Shown here piece by piece: positions 11,366 through 21,647 of a DNA stretch of 64,000 bases. How positions within the stretch are numbered: position 1 is the first letter of the stretch; every line of letters starts with the position of its first letter. Where the stretch lies: positions 18,171,134 through 18,235,133 of the forward strand of contig CM033401.1 in assembly GCA_019426215.1 (NCBI GenBank). The letters run 5' to 3'. The notes under the pieces are model-generated. The model saw nothing but the letters and a program-made list of their open reading frames with translations, had not been told where the DNA came from and did no database searches. A program made the translations under genes and the position numbers. The stretch is from Buddleja alternifolia (taxonomy: Eukaryota; Streptophyta; Magnoliopsida; Lamiales; Scrophulariaceae).

Positions 11366-11539
11366 TTTGTGGATCTTGTGCTCTCCAGCAGGCCTGGTCT
11401 AAGATACCACTTGAGTCTTAAGTTAGCTTCTTGCCTACCACGTTTATGAGTTACAGCATTCATATCAGATGAATTAAGGACATTTAAATAATACAAACCA
11501 TTAACTAAAGATGCATTGCCAACTATTTTATTTGCATAA

Positions 11540-12697
11540 TCAATGTCGGCAATTCAATTTAGAAAAATGGAATGTATAACCAGTCTTAACTAATATAGGA
11601 ATAGAAACAATGTTTTTAAGCCCCTTGGGCAAAACTAAAATATCATTTAAAAACAATAAATATCCAGAATTCAAAATCAAAGAAGTAAATCCAATCCTAG
11701 TAGCTGTGACGCTTTCCCCGCTGCCTATTTTGATCATTACTTCTTCTCGGCCCAGCTTTCTACTTGTCTGCAAATCCGGATCCAAATAACATACATGGGC
11801 ACTTTCCCCTGAGTCTAGAATCCATGAAGTAGAAAAAAAGATCATAGAACAATTAATTTCAAAAATGAAGAGTTCCATACCTTTTGCGCATTTGCCTAGT
11901 TTATGACAGTTCCTCTTCCAGTGGCCAAGCTCACCGCATTTGAGACATCTATCCGTCTTCTTTGGCCCTTTCCTCTTATAAAACCCTTGAGCCTTTCCCT
12001 TACTCCTTTTGAACTCGCCAGCTTGCTTTTTGTTGTTCTTCTTCTTAGACTTAGACTTTTTAGGTCCAGAATAGATGACCAAGGCAGTTTCCTTTTCCTT
12101 TGGTTTCATTTGAGATTGTGCAGTAACCAACTTGTTCATTAGCCCTGCTAAATTGCACTCTATCTCATTGCAATTAAAGTTAACCATAAATTGGGAGAAG
12201 GAATCAGGAAGAGACTGCAAGATTAAGTTAGTTTGAAGGGTGGCGTTCATGGTGAAGTTGAGAGCTGTTAATTTCTCAATCCTTGATATCATTTTGAGGA
12301 CATGATCACCAACCTTCTCACTTTCTTTCATCTTGGCTCCGAAGAGCTCTTTTGATATCTCATATCGTGCAGTTCGACTGTGCTCATCATACAGATCTAC
12401 CTGGTGAACTAGGATAGCTCTTTCAGTGGACATCTTATCATGTGACCTTTGAAGTTCATTGGTCATAGATCCCAGCATGTATCCTCTCACTCGGACGTTG
12501 TCCTTGACCCATTTTTTATGGGCTTGGACCTCTTCCTCACTAGCACGTGTTCTAGCTGGAGCCGCTGAGATATCAGCCTCCAAGACGTATCCCAGAGATT
12601 TCATATTGAGGACAATCCTCAAATTTCTAAGCCAGTCCACATAATTGGGTCCAGTAAGATTATTCTTTTTGAGTAGAATTGAAAGTGGGTTTGTCAT
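11540..12697 (-). CDS. Copia gag with zinc knuckle and aspartic protease start
   Basis: This is an open frame of 385 codons from the ATG at 12697. An in-frame ATG seven codons upstream (12718) exists, but the MTNPL start matches relatives of this family. The N-terminal part is gag (LLKKNNLTGPNYVDWLRN, then KELFGAKMKESEKVGDHV and LILQSLPDSFSQF). A lysine-rich stretch precedes a CCHC zinc knuckle CLKCGELGHWKRNC. The protease motif WILDSGESAH shows Ala-to-Glu after DSG. Gag forms virus-like particles and binds genomic RNA through the knuckle. The frame stops at 11540 inside the region that should lead into pre-integrase, so pol is uncoupled. This is the best preserved gag in the window. Confidence 0.88.
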   Translation of the reverse strand: MTNPLSILLKKNNLTGPNYVDWLRNLRIVLNMKSLGYVLEADISAAPARTRASEEEVQAHKKWVKDNVRVRGYMLGSMTNELQRSHDKMSTERAILVHQVDLYDEHSRTARYEISKELFGAKMKESEKVGDHVLKMISRIEKLTALNFTMNATLQTNLILQSLPDSFSQFMVNFNCNEIECNLAGLMNKLVTAQSQMKPKEKETALVIYSGPKKSKSKKKNNKKQAGEFKRSKGKAQGFYKRKGPKKTDRCLKCGELGHWKRNCHKLGKCAKGMELFIFEINCSMIFFSTSWILDSGESAHVCYLDPDLQTSRKLGREEVMIKIGSGESVTATRIGFTSLILNSGYLLFLNDILVLPKGLKNIVSIPILVKTGYTFHFSKLNCRH

Positions 12698-15060
12698 ATT
12701 TGAGAGAAATAACTGCAAAAATAAACCAGATTAATTAGATTACTTGTATTTGACTTAACCAGGAAAAATTGAGGACTTAAAATTTATCTTGGCTCCTATT
12801 GCATTTTTCGAATCCCACACTCCCATGTGAAAATTGGGAATCATAATTGGCATTGATTCCACAACGGTTATTAAGGTCCTCAATTAATTAGATGGGTTGC
12901 AATCTAACCGATTTCTGGCCCATTAATTATTTGAAGTGATGTCTAACATCAATTTATCCAATAAATGTTTCAATACTTTCCCCCATAGTTCACCAAGCCG
13001 CAACCTAACAGATTTCTAAGCTCGTGAACTACCCGAGTTCATTCTCACTAACTCCTTTAATCTAACATTTGAATTTCACCTTGCAACCTATCCGGTTTCT
13101 GGAGTGAAATATGCTTCGATTAAGGCACTTCATGCACTTAATAAAATTTCAAATTATTTCCAAATGCATAAAGGGTGGTGGATGCCAAATTCTAATACAT
13201 GAGGGGAGGTTGTTACCAAAGCACAATACCTCGGGAAGGTGGATCCAAAAAATTCTATTGAAAAAGGGAACAATAAAGACCCCGATTGGATGAGATACTA
13301 TTTCTCATTTCTCATTTTTCTTAGAAAAAGTAAGAGAATTTATTTTTAAAGAAGTAGAGATATGATGGTGGAGGTGTGCTTGGATGAGTTTTTTTTTTAT
13401 GAAGTATTACACATTTGTAATAATTTTAATTTTAATAAGTTTAGTGGAGGGCGAGGATGTCACACATCCTTTACTAACTCGGTATTATTTATTTGGGAGA
13501 ATTTAAATTGTCAAAAGTTTGGTCTCACTTTGCCATTAATCAATTTATATAGTGCAATTAACATATATTGAACATACATAATATATACTACTAATAATCA
13601 TGCCTATCAGTATAAATATTTATGGAATTAAATAAATAAATACATAAATCTACCACACTCTATCATGAACTTTTACTAGAGGGTCCGAGCCAATGGGTCA
13701 TCACAAAAAGGTAAAAACGAAAACCTATCTAATCTTCATGGGCTTCTTGTCTCCACCAGTTTTGAACTATTCTTTTACAATATTTTAAAACAACATATAC
13801 ATTATTTCTAAGAAAGCAATAAATAGCCTCAAATTCGGATTTACAACCCATAAAAATAAAAGGTAAATCGAATAAAACCTAAGTCCACGATCGGTCTCTC
13901 CATCACATAAGACATGCTCGCATCAATTAATACATGCTCCCAATATTTAATACATGCTCTCTGCATTAAAACACTTATGTTGATTATTTAAAATTTTAGT
14001 CCAACTAAAAAGTCCTTTATAAAATTCACAACTTTTATATATTCTTTATTTCAATTAAAATCATTCTAGTCCTACTAGATGACTTAGATATACAAAATTA
14101 TAAATTGAATATATCTACCTTTAATTAAAATAATATTAGTCCTACTAAAGTGAATACATAAAATATGGAATTCTATTTTATTATGATTTAAAGCCATCAT
14201 CAATTGGAAAATTTTTTATTTGATTAAAGAATTAATTATTAATCATCCATAAAAAAAATAATTTAAATTTCTTATTCAAATATATAAGTAATTTCCAAGT
14301 TGAGGAAAACTTAATAATATTTAATCCATAAATTAATTATCAATCTCCAAGAAAAATAATGAATTATTCTAATTAAATATTTTGTTCCAATTAATCTTAT
14401 AGGGCTCGATTTCATCAAACCCAAGTCACCATCCTTTTGGTCCACTTGGATTTAATTTAATTGGGCCCAAAATTAATTAATTAGAAAAAGCATGCACACA
14501 TTATTAATTTCTATTGGGCTAGTCTTAATTTAAATCCAAATCACCAACCCATTGCCCCATTTGAAATTAATTAAATTAAGCCCAAACTAATTAATAAACC
14601 GAAATTGAGTAATTTTCCAATTGGGCTTAATTTGAATTATTGCTGTTCATCATCCTTTTGACACCCGGATAATTAAATTTACCCATAACCCAAATATCAA
14701 TTTCGACCCAAAACCCATAGCCCATTTTTAAGACCCGGATCCAAGACCCCGGTTCAGCGGGTCGTGTGTCAAAACACACGACCCGACAGGCCCTGTGGTC
14801 CATGTGACCGTGGGCAGAACACACGCGTAGCGCTGTTCGCGCAGTATTATGGGCTTTCGAGGCCCGTTTTCCTTGGTTTTTTATTTTTTTTCTTATATCA
14901 TAAAAATACCCAGAATTTTAATAAACATAAAAATCAAAATCTAAGCTAAGAAATAAAAAAAAAACGTAGATTTAAGAACACATAATTGCATGATTTAAAA
15001 CCACATAATATGCATATCAAAAATCAGACAAACATGATCAAATGTGCAAATAAGAGATTA
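12698..15060 (-). other. Long untranslated leader of the copia at 6960-16842, with hairpin array
   Basis: No credible gene lies here; it is the transcribed region between primer site and gag. Just upstream of gag it contains a CTCCCA-loop hairpin (12816-12829) and three spaced hairpins at 12884-12930, 12987-13030 and 13073-13110. Each of these three presents a variant of GCAACCTAACCGATTTCTGG. Matching but family-specific arrays occur in the copia elements at 21648-31036 and 56705-62306. The rest (13120-15060) is AT-rich and unremarkable apart from a GC-rich patch at 14730-14870. Confidence 0.75.
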
Positions 15061-15072
15061 GCTCTGATACCA
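15061..15072 (-). other. tRNA primer-binding site (initiator Met)
   Basis: The minus strand reads TGGTATCAGAGC, the standard plant copia primer site complementary to the 3' end of initiator methionine tRNA, one base from the end of the LTR. Confidence 0.93.
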
Positions 15073-15073
15073 C

Positions 15074-15163
15074 TGTTGAGTTTCGCGAAAAATCAAATAA
15101 ATGCAACGGAAGTTTTAAAAATTTAAAACCCAAAGTGAATTCTCTGTTTGCATAGTCGAATCA

Positions 15164-15194
<31 letters not shown>

Positions 15195-16842
15195 CGCTAA
15201 AACGAATAACGACTTACCCGTTGAAGCGAAGTGGTAGGAGAATCCAATTCCTCCTCTAAGTTTTGAATTGTTGAAGTCTCGAATCCTTCAATCCTCGTGT
15301 AATCTACTCTTCTTGAATTCCTTGACTTTTTCTTGAAGTTTGATCCGAACAACGAACATACATTGTCTCTAAATTATCACGCGCAGATTGATTGACGAAA
15401 AATTCTCATTTTTTCCCTACAGAGGCCAACAGCTAGAGGTTATAGAGAGAGGGAGTTTTTTTTTCTTCTTTTCTTTTCTAGGAGGGTTATGATTTCGTAT
15501 GTCTTGTTTTAGGTCAAGGAGTCCTTCTATAACCACTTGACTTATTGACCAAGACAATCAAAAAGAGACCTCGTTGGGTATCCAAGTGGACACCCAACTT
15601 ACCCTAGTAGGCATCCAAATGGACGCCCATTCGAGGCCTGGGATTTTTTTTTGTTTTAATTAATTATCTATTTAATTAATAATTTATTATATCCAATAAA
15701 TAAATAAATAAATTAAGTAACCAAATTAATTAGATAAATTAGTTCATTAATTTACTTTCGTAAGAAATTCATTAATAATTAATGTTATCGTTATAATTAA
15801 TTATTTCATCCAATGAGTAATTAATTATTTAATTTATCCAATAAATTAAATCTCTCAGAATTAATTATAGAATAGGTTCGTTTCGTTTGGCAATGAGAGG
15901 AATCCAAAGAAAGTGGGTAACACCTAGCCAGTCACGTGGCCGACTTCGAAGCCCAAACGAAAAATGAAGGATTGGATCATTCCACAACCTTCCAATCGTA
16001 AATACCGTATGAGTATAAATCCTTTCTTCACGTACCCCAGTCAAGTGAGAGTCATGGTTATGTTAAACTCACTAGACTTGACCATATGTATTTATGATAA
16101 TAATACGAGATCATTGAGATCGATTTAGTGCCTCGCACAATCGTCTCTTTTGATTTGGCCAAAGACTTTGATCTCTATTTATCTATTATCACATAAGGTA
16201 CTATCTCATTCACTTATGAGAGAACAAATCTCATATTAGATGTCAGCTACGACTACCACTTTCCCATCAAGCCGCACTTCGAGGTCGACCCCACCAACGG
16301 GTGAATTGGGTCTAAATACTCTAGTGAAATACTTGACGTCACACGTGCATCTTCAGCCTGATACTTCAGGTCAAAGGTTTACTTATACCTATTATGCATA
16401 ATCAGTTTTGTCATTGACAGTCACAGAGTGAAAACCAATGTGACAGAACCGATGCGAGTCGTGTTTGAGCATATCAGTTCCACTGATGTGCCTACAGTCT
16501 TAAGCTCCCACTATCACATGGTGTTCGATTGGCACTCCCATGTCAGAGTTAAGATTGTACAAGTGTTCTAAGTCTTTATTTGTCCATTAAAGATTTCATA
16601 TTACTTGCGAACGAGTTTAAGTAATCAAGATTAATCTATCTAGTGCCAATCTTCCTACCCCTTACGAAGTAGAAAGATTGCACTGAAAATATGGACAAAA
16701 CGTTTTACACTACTTATAGATGCAGATAAGATTTAATTGAAAAATAAATAATGCCTTTTATTATAAATAATAAATAAGTTTATTACAAGAAAGATGTCCT
16801 ATCATTCTATCCTTTATGGCATCTGAGGGCATAATAATAACA
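15074..16842 (-). repeat. 5' LTR of the copia at 6960-16842
   Basis: Begins TGTTGAG at 15074 and ends TAACA at 16842. It is homologous to 6960-8767 over its whole length and has a shorter (TA)n tract at about 15167-15194. The right-hand duplication ATTCT follows at 16843-16847. Its 5' position on the minus strand is fixed by the adjacent primer site. Confidence 0.93.
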
Positions 16843-17163
16843 ATTCTAAATCAACATTTTTAAGAAGCTTGATATCAACGGTAGAGTAAAACCATCGTTT
16901 TATAGTGGAATCCAAAGCAAACAAATTATCACCGAGTTCACACGTGGGTTTAGATTTTCCGATGAGGTGGTCGAAAATAGAATAACTACTGTAGAGATCC
17001 ATGAACATGCCTAGCCAAAGTTTGTAATTTGAGTCATTATCTTGTAATTTCAAACCAAAGGAGGAATAAACATTTTTGGCGGCAAGGGCAGGGTGTATGG
17101 AGCTGGTTTTGGCAGATTAGTGGTGGTGGATTGTGAGGATGGGGCATCTTCGATAGTGGACAT
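16843..17163 (-). pseudogene. Family I copia gag, N-terminal piece
   Basis: The ATG at 17163 starts a Pro/Thr/Ser-rich N-terminus (MSTIEDAPSSQS, PPKMFIPPLV). After a frameshift near 17055 it reads KLQDNDSNYKLWLGMFMDLY and STIKRWFYSTVDIKLLKNVD, typical of copia gag (UBN2-like). It is cut at the TSD by the insertion of the element at 6960-16842, and its continuation is at 6796-6959. It lies just downstream of a primer site and short LTR, so this is the 5' end of a minus-strand family I element. Confidence 0.85.
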
Positions 17164-17514
17164 AGTAGGGTTGGGAAATCGAAACACAAACCAAAACAAA
17201 AAATAAGGAAAAGAATGAGAAAGAAAATAATAAAGCAAATAAAATACCTTAATGTAACTACGTGAAGATGACGGCAGACAACACATAGGCACTGAAATCC
17301 AAGATGAAGTGAAGTTCCGCGCTGATGAAGGCTATTTAGTGAAATAATGATGCGTTGAGGGGGGAAAGTAACAACTTATGCAGAAGAAGGAAAAAGAAAT
17401 AGATATATAAGAGTGGTTGAGCGTTGGTGGTGTCACTGGCGTGGCCGCGGTGGCCGAAATATGTAGTATTGGCGGCAGCGGAAAATAGGTGAGGTGGGCC
17501 TAGGAATTTAGGTT

Positions 17515-17655
17515 AGGCTAATACCATGTTAAGGTATAATTCTCCTTAGATTAATAACGAAAATGGACAAAAGGTTTATATAGAGTACATGAATATAATA
17601 AATAAGGAAATAACAATAAAGATACCTAGTCTAATAATACTAGTATAAATAAAAT
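17515..17655 (-). repeat. 5' LTR and primer-binding site of the minus-strand family I copia
   Basis: 17527-17655 is the reverse complement of the LTR at 3418-3552 (shared blocks include ATTAGACTAGGTATCTTTA and TTCATGTACTCTATATAAAC). Next to it, 17515-17526 reads TGGTATTAGCCT on the minus strand, a decayed initiator-Met primer site. Its outer edge coincides with the start of the gypsy LTR at 17656. Confidence 0.85.
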
Positions 17656-18196
17656 TGATGATTGTAAAATTCGTCAGTCAAAGAATATCACGTGATTGAC
17701 CACGTGGAGAGCTAATCCGGTCCAAGTCTTGACAAACTAGGTTGGCGGTTGATGAATTTATAAACTGCACTCGTTTTTCAGTAACCTGCCTATGTACCCG
17801 ATCAAATGGAATCAAGTCAGTTCGTAGTTCTATAATGAAATTACTCTCAGAAGTCGCCAGTGGATTTTTTCTTGAGAGAGTAGATACTCAATGTCATCAG
17901 CTCTTTTGGGGTTATATATAGGACTGATGGTGGGCTATGGGTCGGGGATTGACCATTGGCCAATTTGCCTATTTCTTAAACACATTACCTGACCCTTTTA
18001 TGTTGAAATAACCTTATGCCTTTTATAGCCTCTTGAACATAGAGGCCATATTCGCAATGGGCCGTCAGCCGTATGGGCTTGACTACCATACTAACCATGG
18101 ACTAGATCCACCGGTAGTGCCCCGGCCAAACCAGGGGTAGATTAATTACAATAATGGCCCTAGACATTTTTGGTATACATCATAATGCCCCCCATG
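17656..18196 (-). repeat. Gypsy 3' LTR with polypurine tract
   Basis: 17656-18182 runs from TGATGATTG to ATACATCA and matches 34321-34851 throughout. On the minus strand the adjoining 18183-18196 reads ATGGGGGGCATTA, the polypurine tract. An internal TATATATAGGA segment near 17920 may be the promoter TATA region of the LTR. Confidence 0.88.
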
Positions 18197-18959
18197 AATT
18201 ATGACAACACCTGTAGCTACCTTGAGTTCTGACACCTCGGGGTCGAGCACCTCGAGGTTGGATACCTTGCAATGCCAAAGTGTGCGATGCATCTTGATCT
18301 AGGGTATGTGTTTCATATCTTAGGAGGGAGCTCTTAAATTATGAACCTCTACCCCACTAGACTAATAACTTCAGAAGGGTGCTTAAGTTAGCCGACGAGG
18401 TCACTTTAGAAGAATTTTTAGTTGGTGAAATGTGCACAACTTTACTCGAGAGACGCGCCTCATAATGAAAGTGGGCGCATGCCCGGCCTAAGGAGAGGCT
18501 TGTGCCTCGCCGATAGAAATCTTGTCGTCTTAGAGGAGACTTAGAATTTTGAGGCCTCTATCCGGGGTTTCAGCATCCTGGAGGGGACTTGGAATTTATT
18601 AGATGGGCCTTTGCCCAGAGGTGAGGAGGCAAGGGTTATCGACTTGTTGTGAGGGGGTAAGAGCTTTGCTACTAAGTGAGAATGCAAGGTCCTTTGCCTC
18701 GAGGTGAGGGGGAGAAGCCCTTGGTTATATGGCGAGTGGGCAAAGTCCTTTGCCTGTAGGTGAGGAGGAAGGTCATTGGCCTCTAGTTGTGGTGATATGG
18801 ACCCTCATTGCAATGGTAGATCTATTTTCTATGATCTTTTATGCTTGTTGGATGTTTTCTTATGTAACACCCATGAAGTAGGTAGGACCCCATGGCAAAC
18901 AAAAATTTATTAACTCACTAGGTAGGACATTCCCCACCTTCGAAAGGGATTTCGGTAGT

Positions 18960-19340
18960 GAGCAGATGTATCACCCGTGCGTCATGAGAGGGTCTCCACG
19001 AAGCTACCACCAATGGCCTCCTAAAGAGCCTCACGGTGCCTCAAGCAACTTGGCCTCGTAGCTTGGTGGCATGAGGATGTGCTCGAGGCACTTAGCCTTG
19101 TGGCTTAGTACTGTGAGGTGGTGCCTCACGGCCGAGTGCTGGGAGACACTAGGCCTCGCGGCTGTGTGCCTCACGGCGGCTATGTGCCACGAGGTTGTGC
19201 CTCACAGCTGAGTGCTGCAAGGCACTAGTCCTCGCGGCCTGGTACCACTAGGCACAATACCATAGACGAGTGCCGCGAGGCACTAGGCCGCGGCTGAGTA
19301 CCACAAGGCAACATGTTGCATTGCCTCGTGGCGTGTTACC
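18960..19340. repeat. GC-rich imperfect tandem/inverted repeat array
   Basis: About nine to ten units of roughly 35-40 bp repeat variants of GCCTCGCGGCTGAGTGCC followed by ACGAGGCACTAG. Because each unit contains both GCCTCG and CGAGGC, neighbouring units can pair as hairpins. The composition contrasts sharply with the AT-rich surroundings. Confidence 0.75.
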
Positions 19341-20144
19341 TTGGGGTTTTTCCCTGAGGTTTCTTGCCTCCGGGTAATTCCTCGTCGCATCGTTACTTTG
19401 ACTCATTTTGACCCTTTTAAGTCTTGTGGTATATTTTATAAGTCCACAACTCAGAGATAAGAATCGTATTGTACTCCGTGGCTTCATGATCTCTAGCGGG
19501 GTGTACCCCATAGCTTCACGAGAACTAGACCAATTACTTAGTTATTTTACCCCATGGCTTCATGTGCGCTAGTGGGGTGTGTTGTGCCTCGCGGCCTCAT
19601 GGGCGCTAGCCGGGTGTTTTATCGCAGAAGTGACTGATGGTTTTGACGATTCTCAACGTGTATATATTTATCTATTGTGTAGACCCATCCCTGTGGGGGG
19701 GTATTTTATTTCGAGATTTGTACCCCGCTAGGTAGATGAACACCCACTCATGGGGGTTGAATTAAGGTAGGATTTAGGCCTTATACGCTTGGGGAGAAGG
19801 GGAGGCAATGCGTGACGACCCCCGAAAGGGTTGCCTCACGGTGGCCGCGAAGCACGTTGCCTCAGTGCGCCCTCTTTAAGGGTACTGCCCGGGGCATATT
19901 GCCTCAGGGGTTTTTAACGGAGATGACTTGTGGCTTTTTTACATGTGTTATGTATATAACCATGTACTTTATCTCATGATCATTTTTGCTTGTATGACTA
20001 AGAGCTAGTTGCACGTTAGCAACATTTTTGTTATTTACTTAACATATAGCGCATTTGTTAGCTACTCATTAGCCCTTCATAGGCTTTGAGTAAGCCTTAT
20101 ATTTTTCTAACCCTGTTACCTCATGAGCTTTCGTGGGGTGCCCA

Positions 20145-20245
20145 TGGTGGCTTTACTTGTTGATGCCAATGGTGGCTTTACTTGTTGATGCCAATGGTGG
20201 TATTACTATGCCCATGATACTTTCTCCACTGCCAATGGTGGCACT
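20145..20245. repeat. Short tandem repeat TGCCAATGGTGG
   Basis: Four or more copies of TG(C/A)CCAATGGTGG followed by CTTTACTTGTTGA or a TATTACTATGCC variant occur in tandem, spaced about 27-30 bp. They sit in the non-coding part of the gypsy element. Confidence 0.75.
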
Positions 20246-21647
20246 ACTATGCTCATGACACGTTTTCTATGGTGCCTCAACCCCTCTCAATAATGATGAA
20301 TGGATTGTAAGGTGGACAAGCCTTGAGCCTTTGCTAGCTCAAGGGACTTTTATTGTTCCACCTATATTGACTGTTAATGAGGTCGTGAGTTATTAAATAC
20401 ACTCTCAATTGGAAATTTTTAGTTTCAAAGGGCTATGTTGGTGTGTTAATTTCTTCTTCAAATACTTACGTAAATATGCCTCATGAGCTTTATAGGACGT
20501 TGTGGGTGCTTTTGAAGACCCTTTTATTGGCGTGAGTTGAGCGTTAATCGCTAGCACCACTTACTTATAAAAACACTAGCTACAAATATTAGCTAGCTAC
20601 TCTACCTACTTGCCCCCCACTCCTTAGTGCTTTTGTGTGATTAACACCTTAAGGAGTAAGACTTGTATGAGGTTGAGACATTTTTTGTTATTGAATAGTT
20701 AATTGAGAGCTTGATTTTGCCCCTTTAAATGGGCGACATGTTTTGTGGCATGGTTCTTTATGGCCACATTATATTTTGGAGCTTGAGTTGCCCTCCTATT
20801 TTTATTTTTTTAGTATGATATTGGTCATCACTTAGTTTTAGTTGTATAATCTTGGTTCAGAACCCTAGTGGGAGGGGGGCTCTTTTTGTGGAGCCTCGAC
20901 CTTGCTTGGTATTGCTGGAAGGAATATTAGGTGGATAATCCTCGTTCGAGCCTTTGGCAACTCGGAGAATTTTTGTTGTCCTACCCATATTGACCTCTAA
21001 AGGGGATCTTGTTTGCTTTAATAATGCCTCTATTGGAGGCTCTTAGTTACTAGCGCTAGCTGTTCGTTTGTATCTCCACTCCTTGCCCCCTTACTCCTCA
21101 ATATGTGAAATATATTCAGGAGTAAGTTAGAAAGGGGTGTACCTGGGAGTTAAACTTACCTCTTGTAGGTTTACTGACGCTGAGAGTTCTTTGCATAGCT
21201 ATAGTGTTTCACTGATAACGAGAGTACTATGCCCTATTTGTTGATTGTTGACCCTTGTGAATTTTAGGCCTAGCGTTGTGGCTTTTTCACTAGGGCGACA
21301 TTTGTCTTAGTGTAAACGCTTTTGCGCAATTATTTGTTTGTCTTTTTCATGGCTATTTGAAAATGTTTATTTTTCGGACGTGGGGGGCATTAGTTTTGGT
21401 ACTATTAGCTGTCGTATGTTTGACAGCCGACGTCTAATTTTTAGGGTATTAGTGCCCCCGATTCCCTATGATTTTTAGAATTTTAGGAGGCTTGAATAGC
21501 CATAAGTGTTATTTACTTGTGACATAAATTGAATTATCACGCTGGCCATTTTGATATGATCTCGGTCCAGAGTCCATGTCGGAGGGGGGTAGTTTTTCAA
21601 ACCTCATTCTCTCTTGATACTATTGGAAGGATCATAAGGTGGGCTAG

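Larger units (their letters stand above)
6960..16842 (-). mobile_element. Ty1/copia retrotransposon with 1.8-kb LTRs, nested in family I gag
   Basis: It has two LTRs (6960-8767 and 15074-16842), a primer-binding site beside the right LTR, a polypurine tract beside the left LTR and gag-pol on the minus strand, flanked by the perfect duplication ATTCT. Total length is 9.88 kb. The leader between primer site and gag is unusually long (about 2.35 kb). gag-protease is intact through the protease motif, but integrase and RT carry stops. The LTR pair has diverged moderately, including a block of about 40 bp missing from the right LTR relative to the left near 7750-7800, so the insertion is not recent. 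Confidence 0.95.
18197..21647 (-). other. Non-coding, GC-rich repetitive part of the gypsy element
   Basis: No pol domain is seen. The sequence is rich in short imperfect repeats based on GCCTCG/CGAGGC. Arrays lie at 18560-18790 (TTGCCTCGAGGTGAGGGGG-like), 18960-19340 (GCCTCGCGGC...GTGCCACGAGGC) and 20145-20240 (TGCCAATGGTGG). The block around 20310, a related one at 20935 and the insertion site of the nested copia at 21630 share a GGTGGA/C...CGAGCCTTTGG-type unit, so the region is built of diverged long repeats as well. Confidence 0.7.

Noticed and set aside
18960..19340. Regularly spaced repeats resembling a CRISPR array
   Set aside because: Units are imperfect, contain their own inverses, have no unique spacers and lie in a plant gypsy element.
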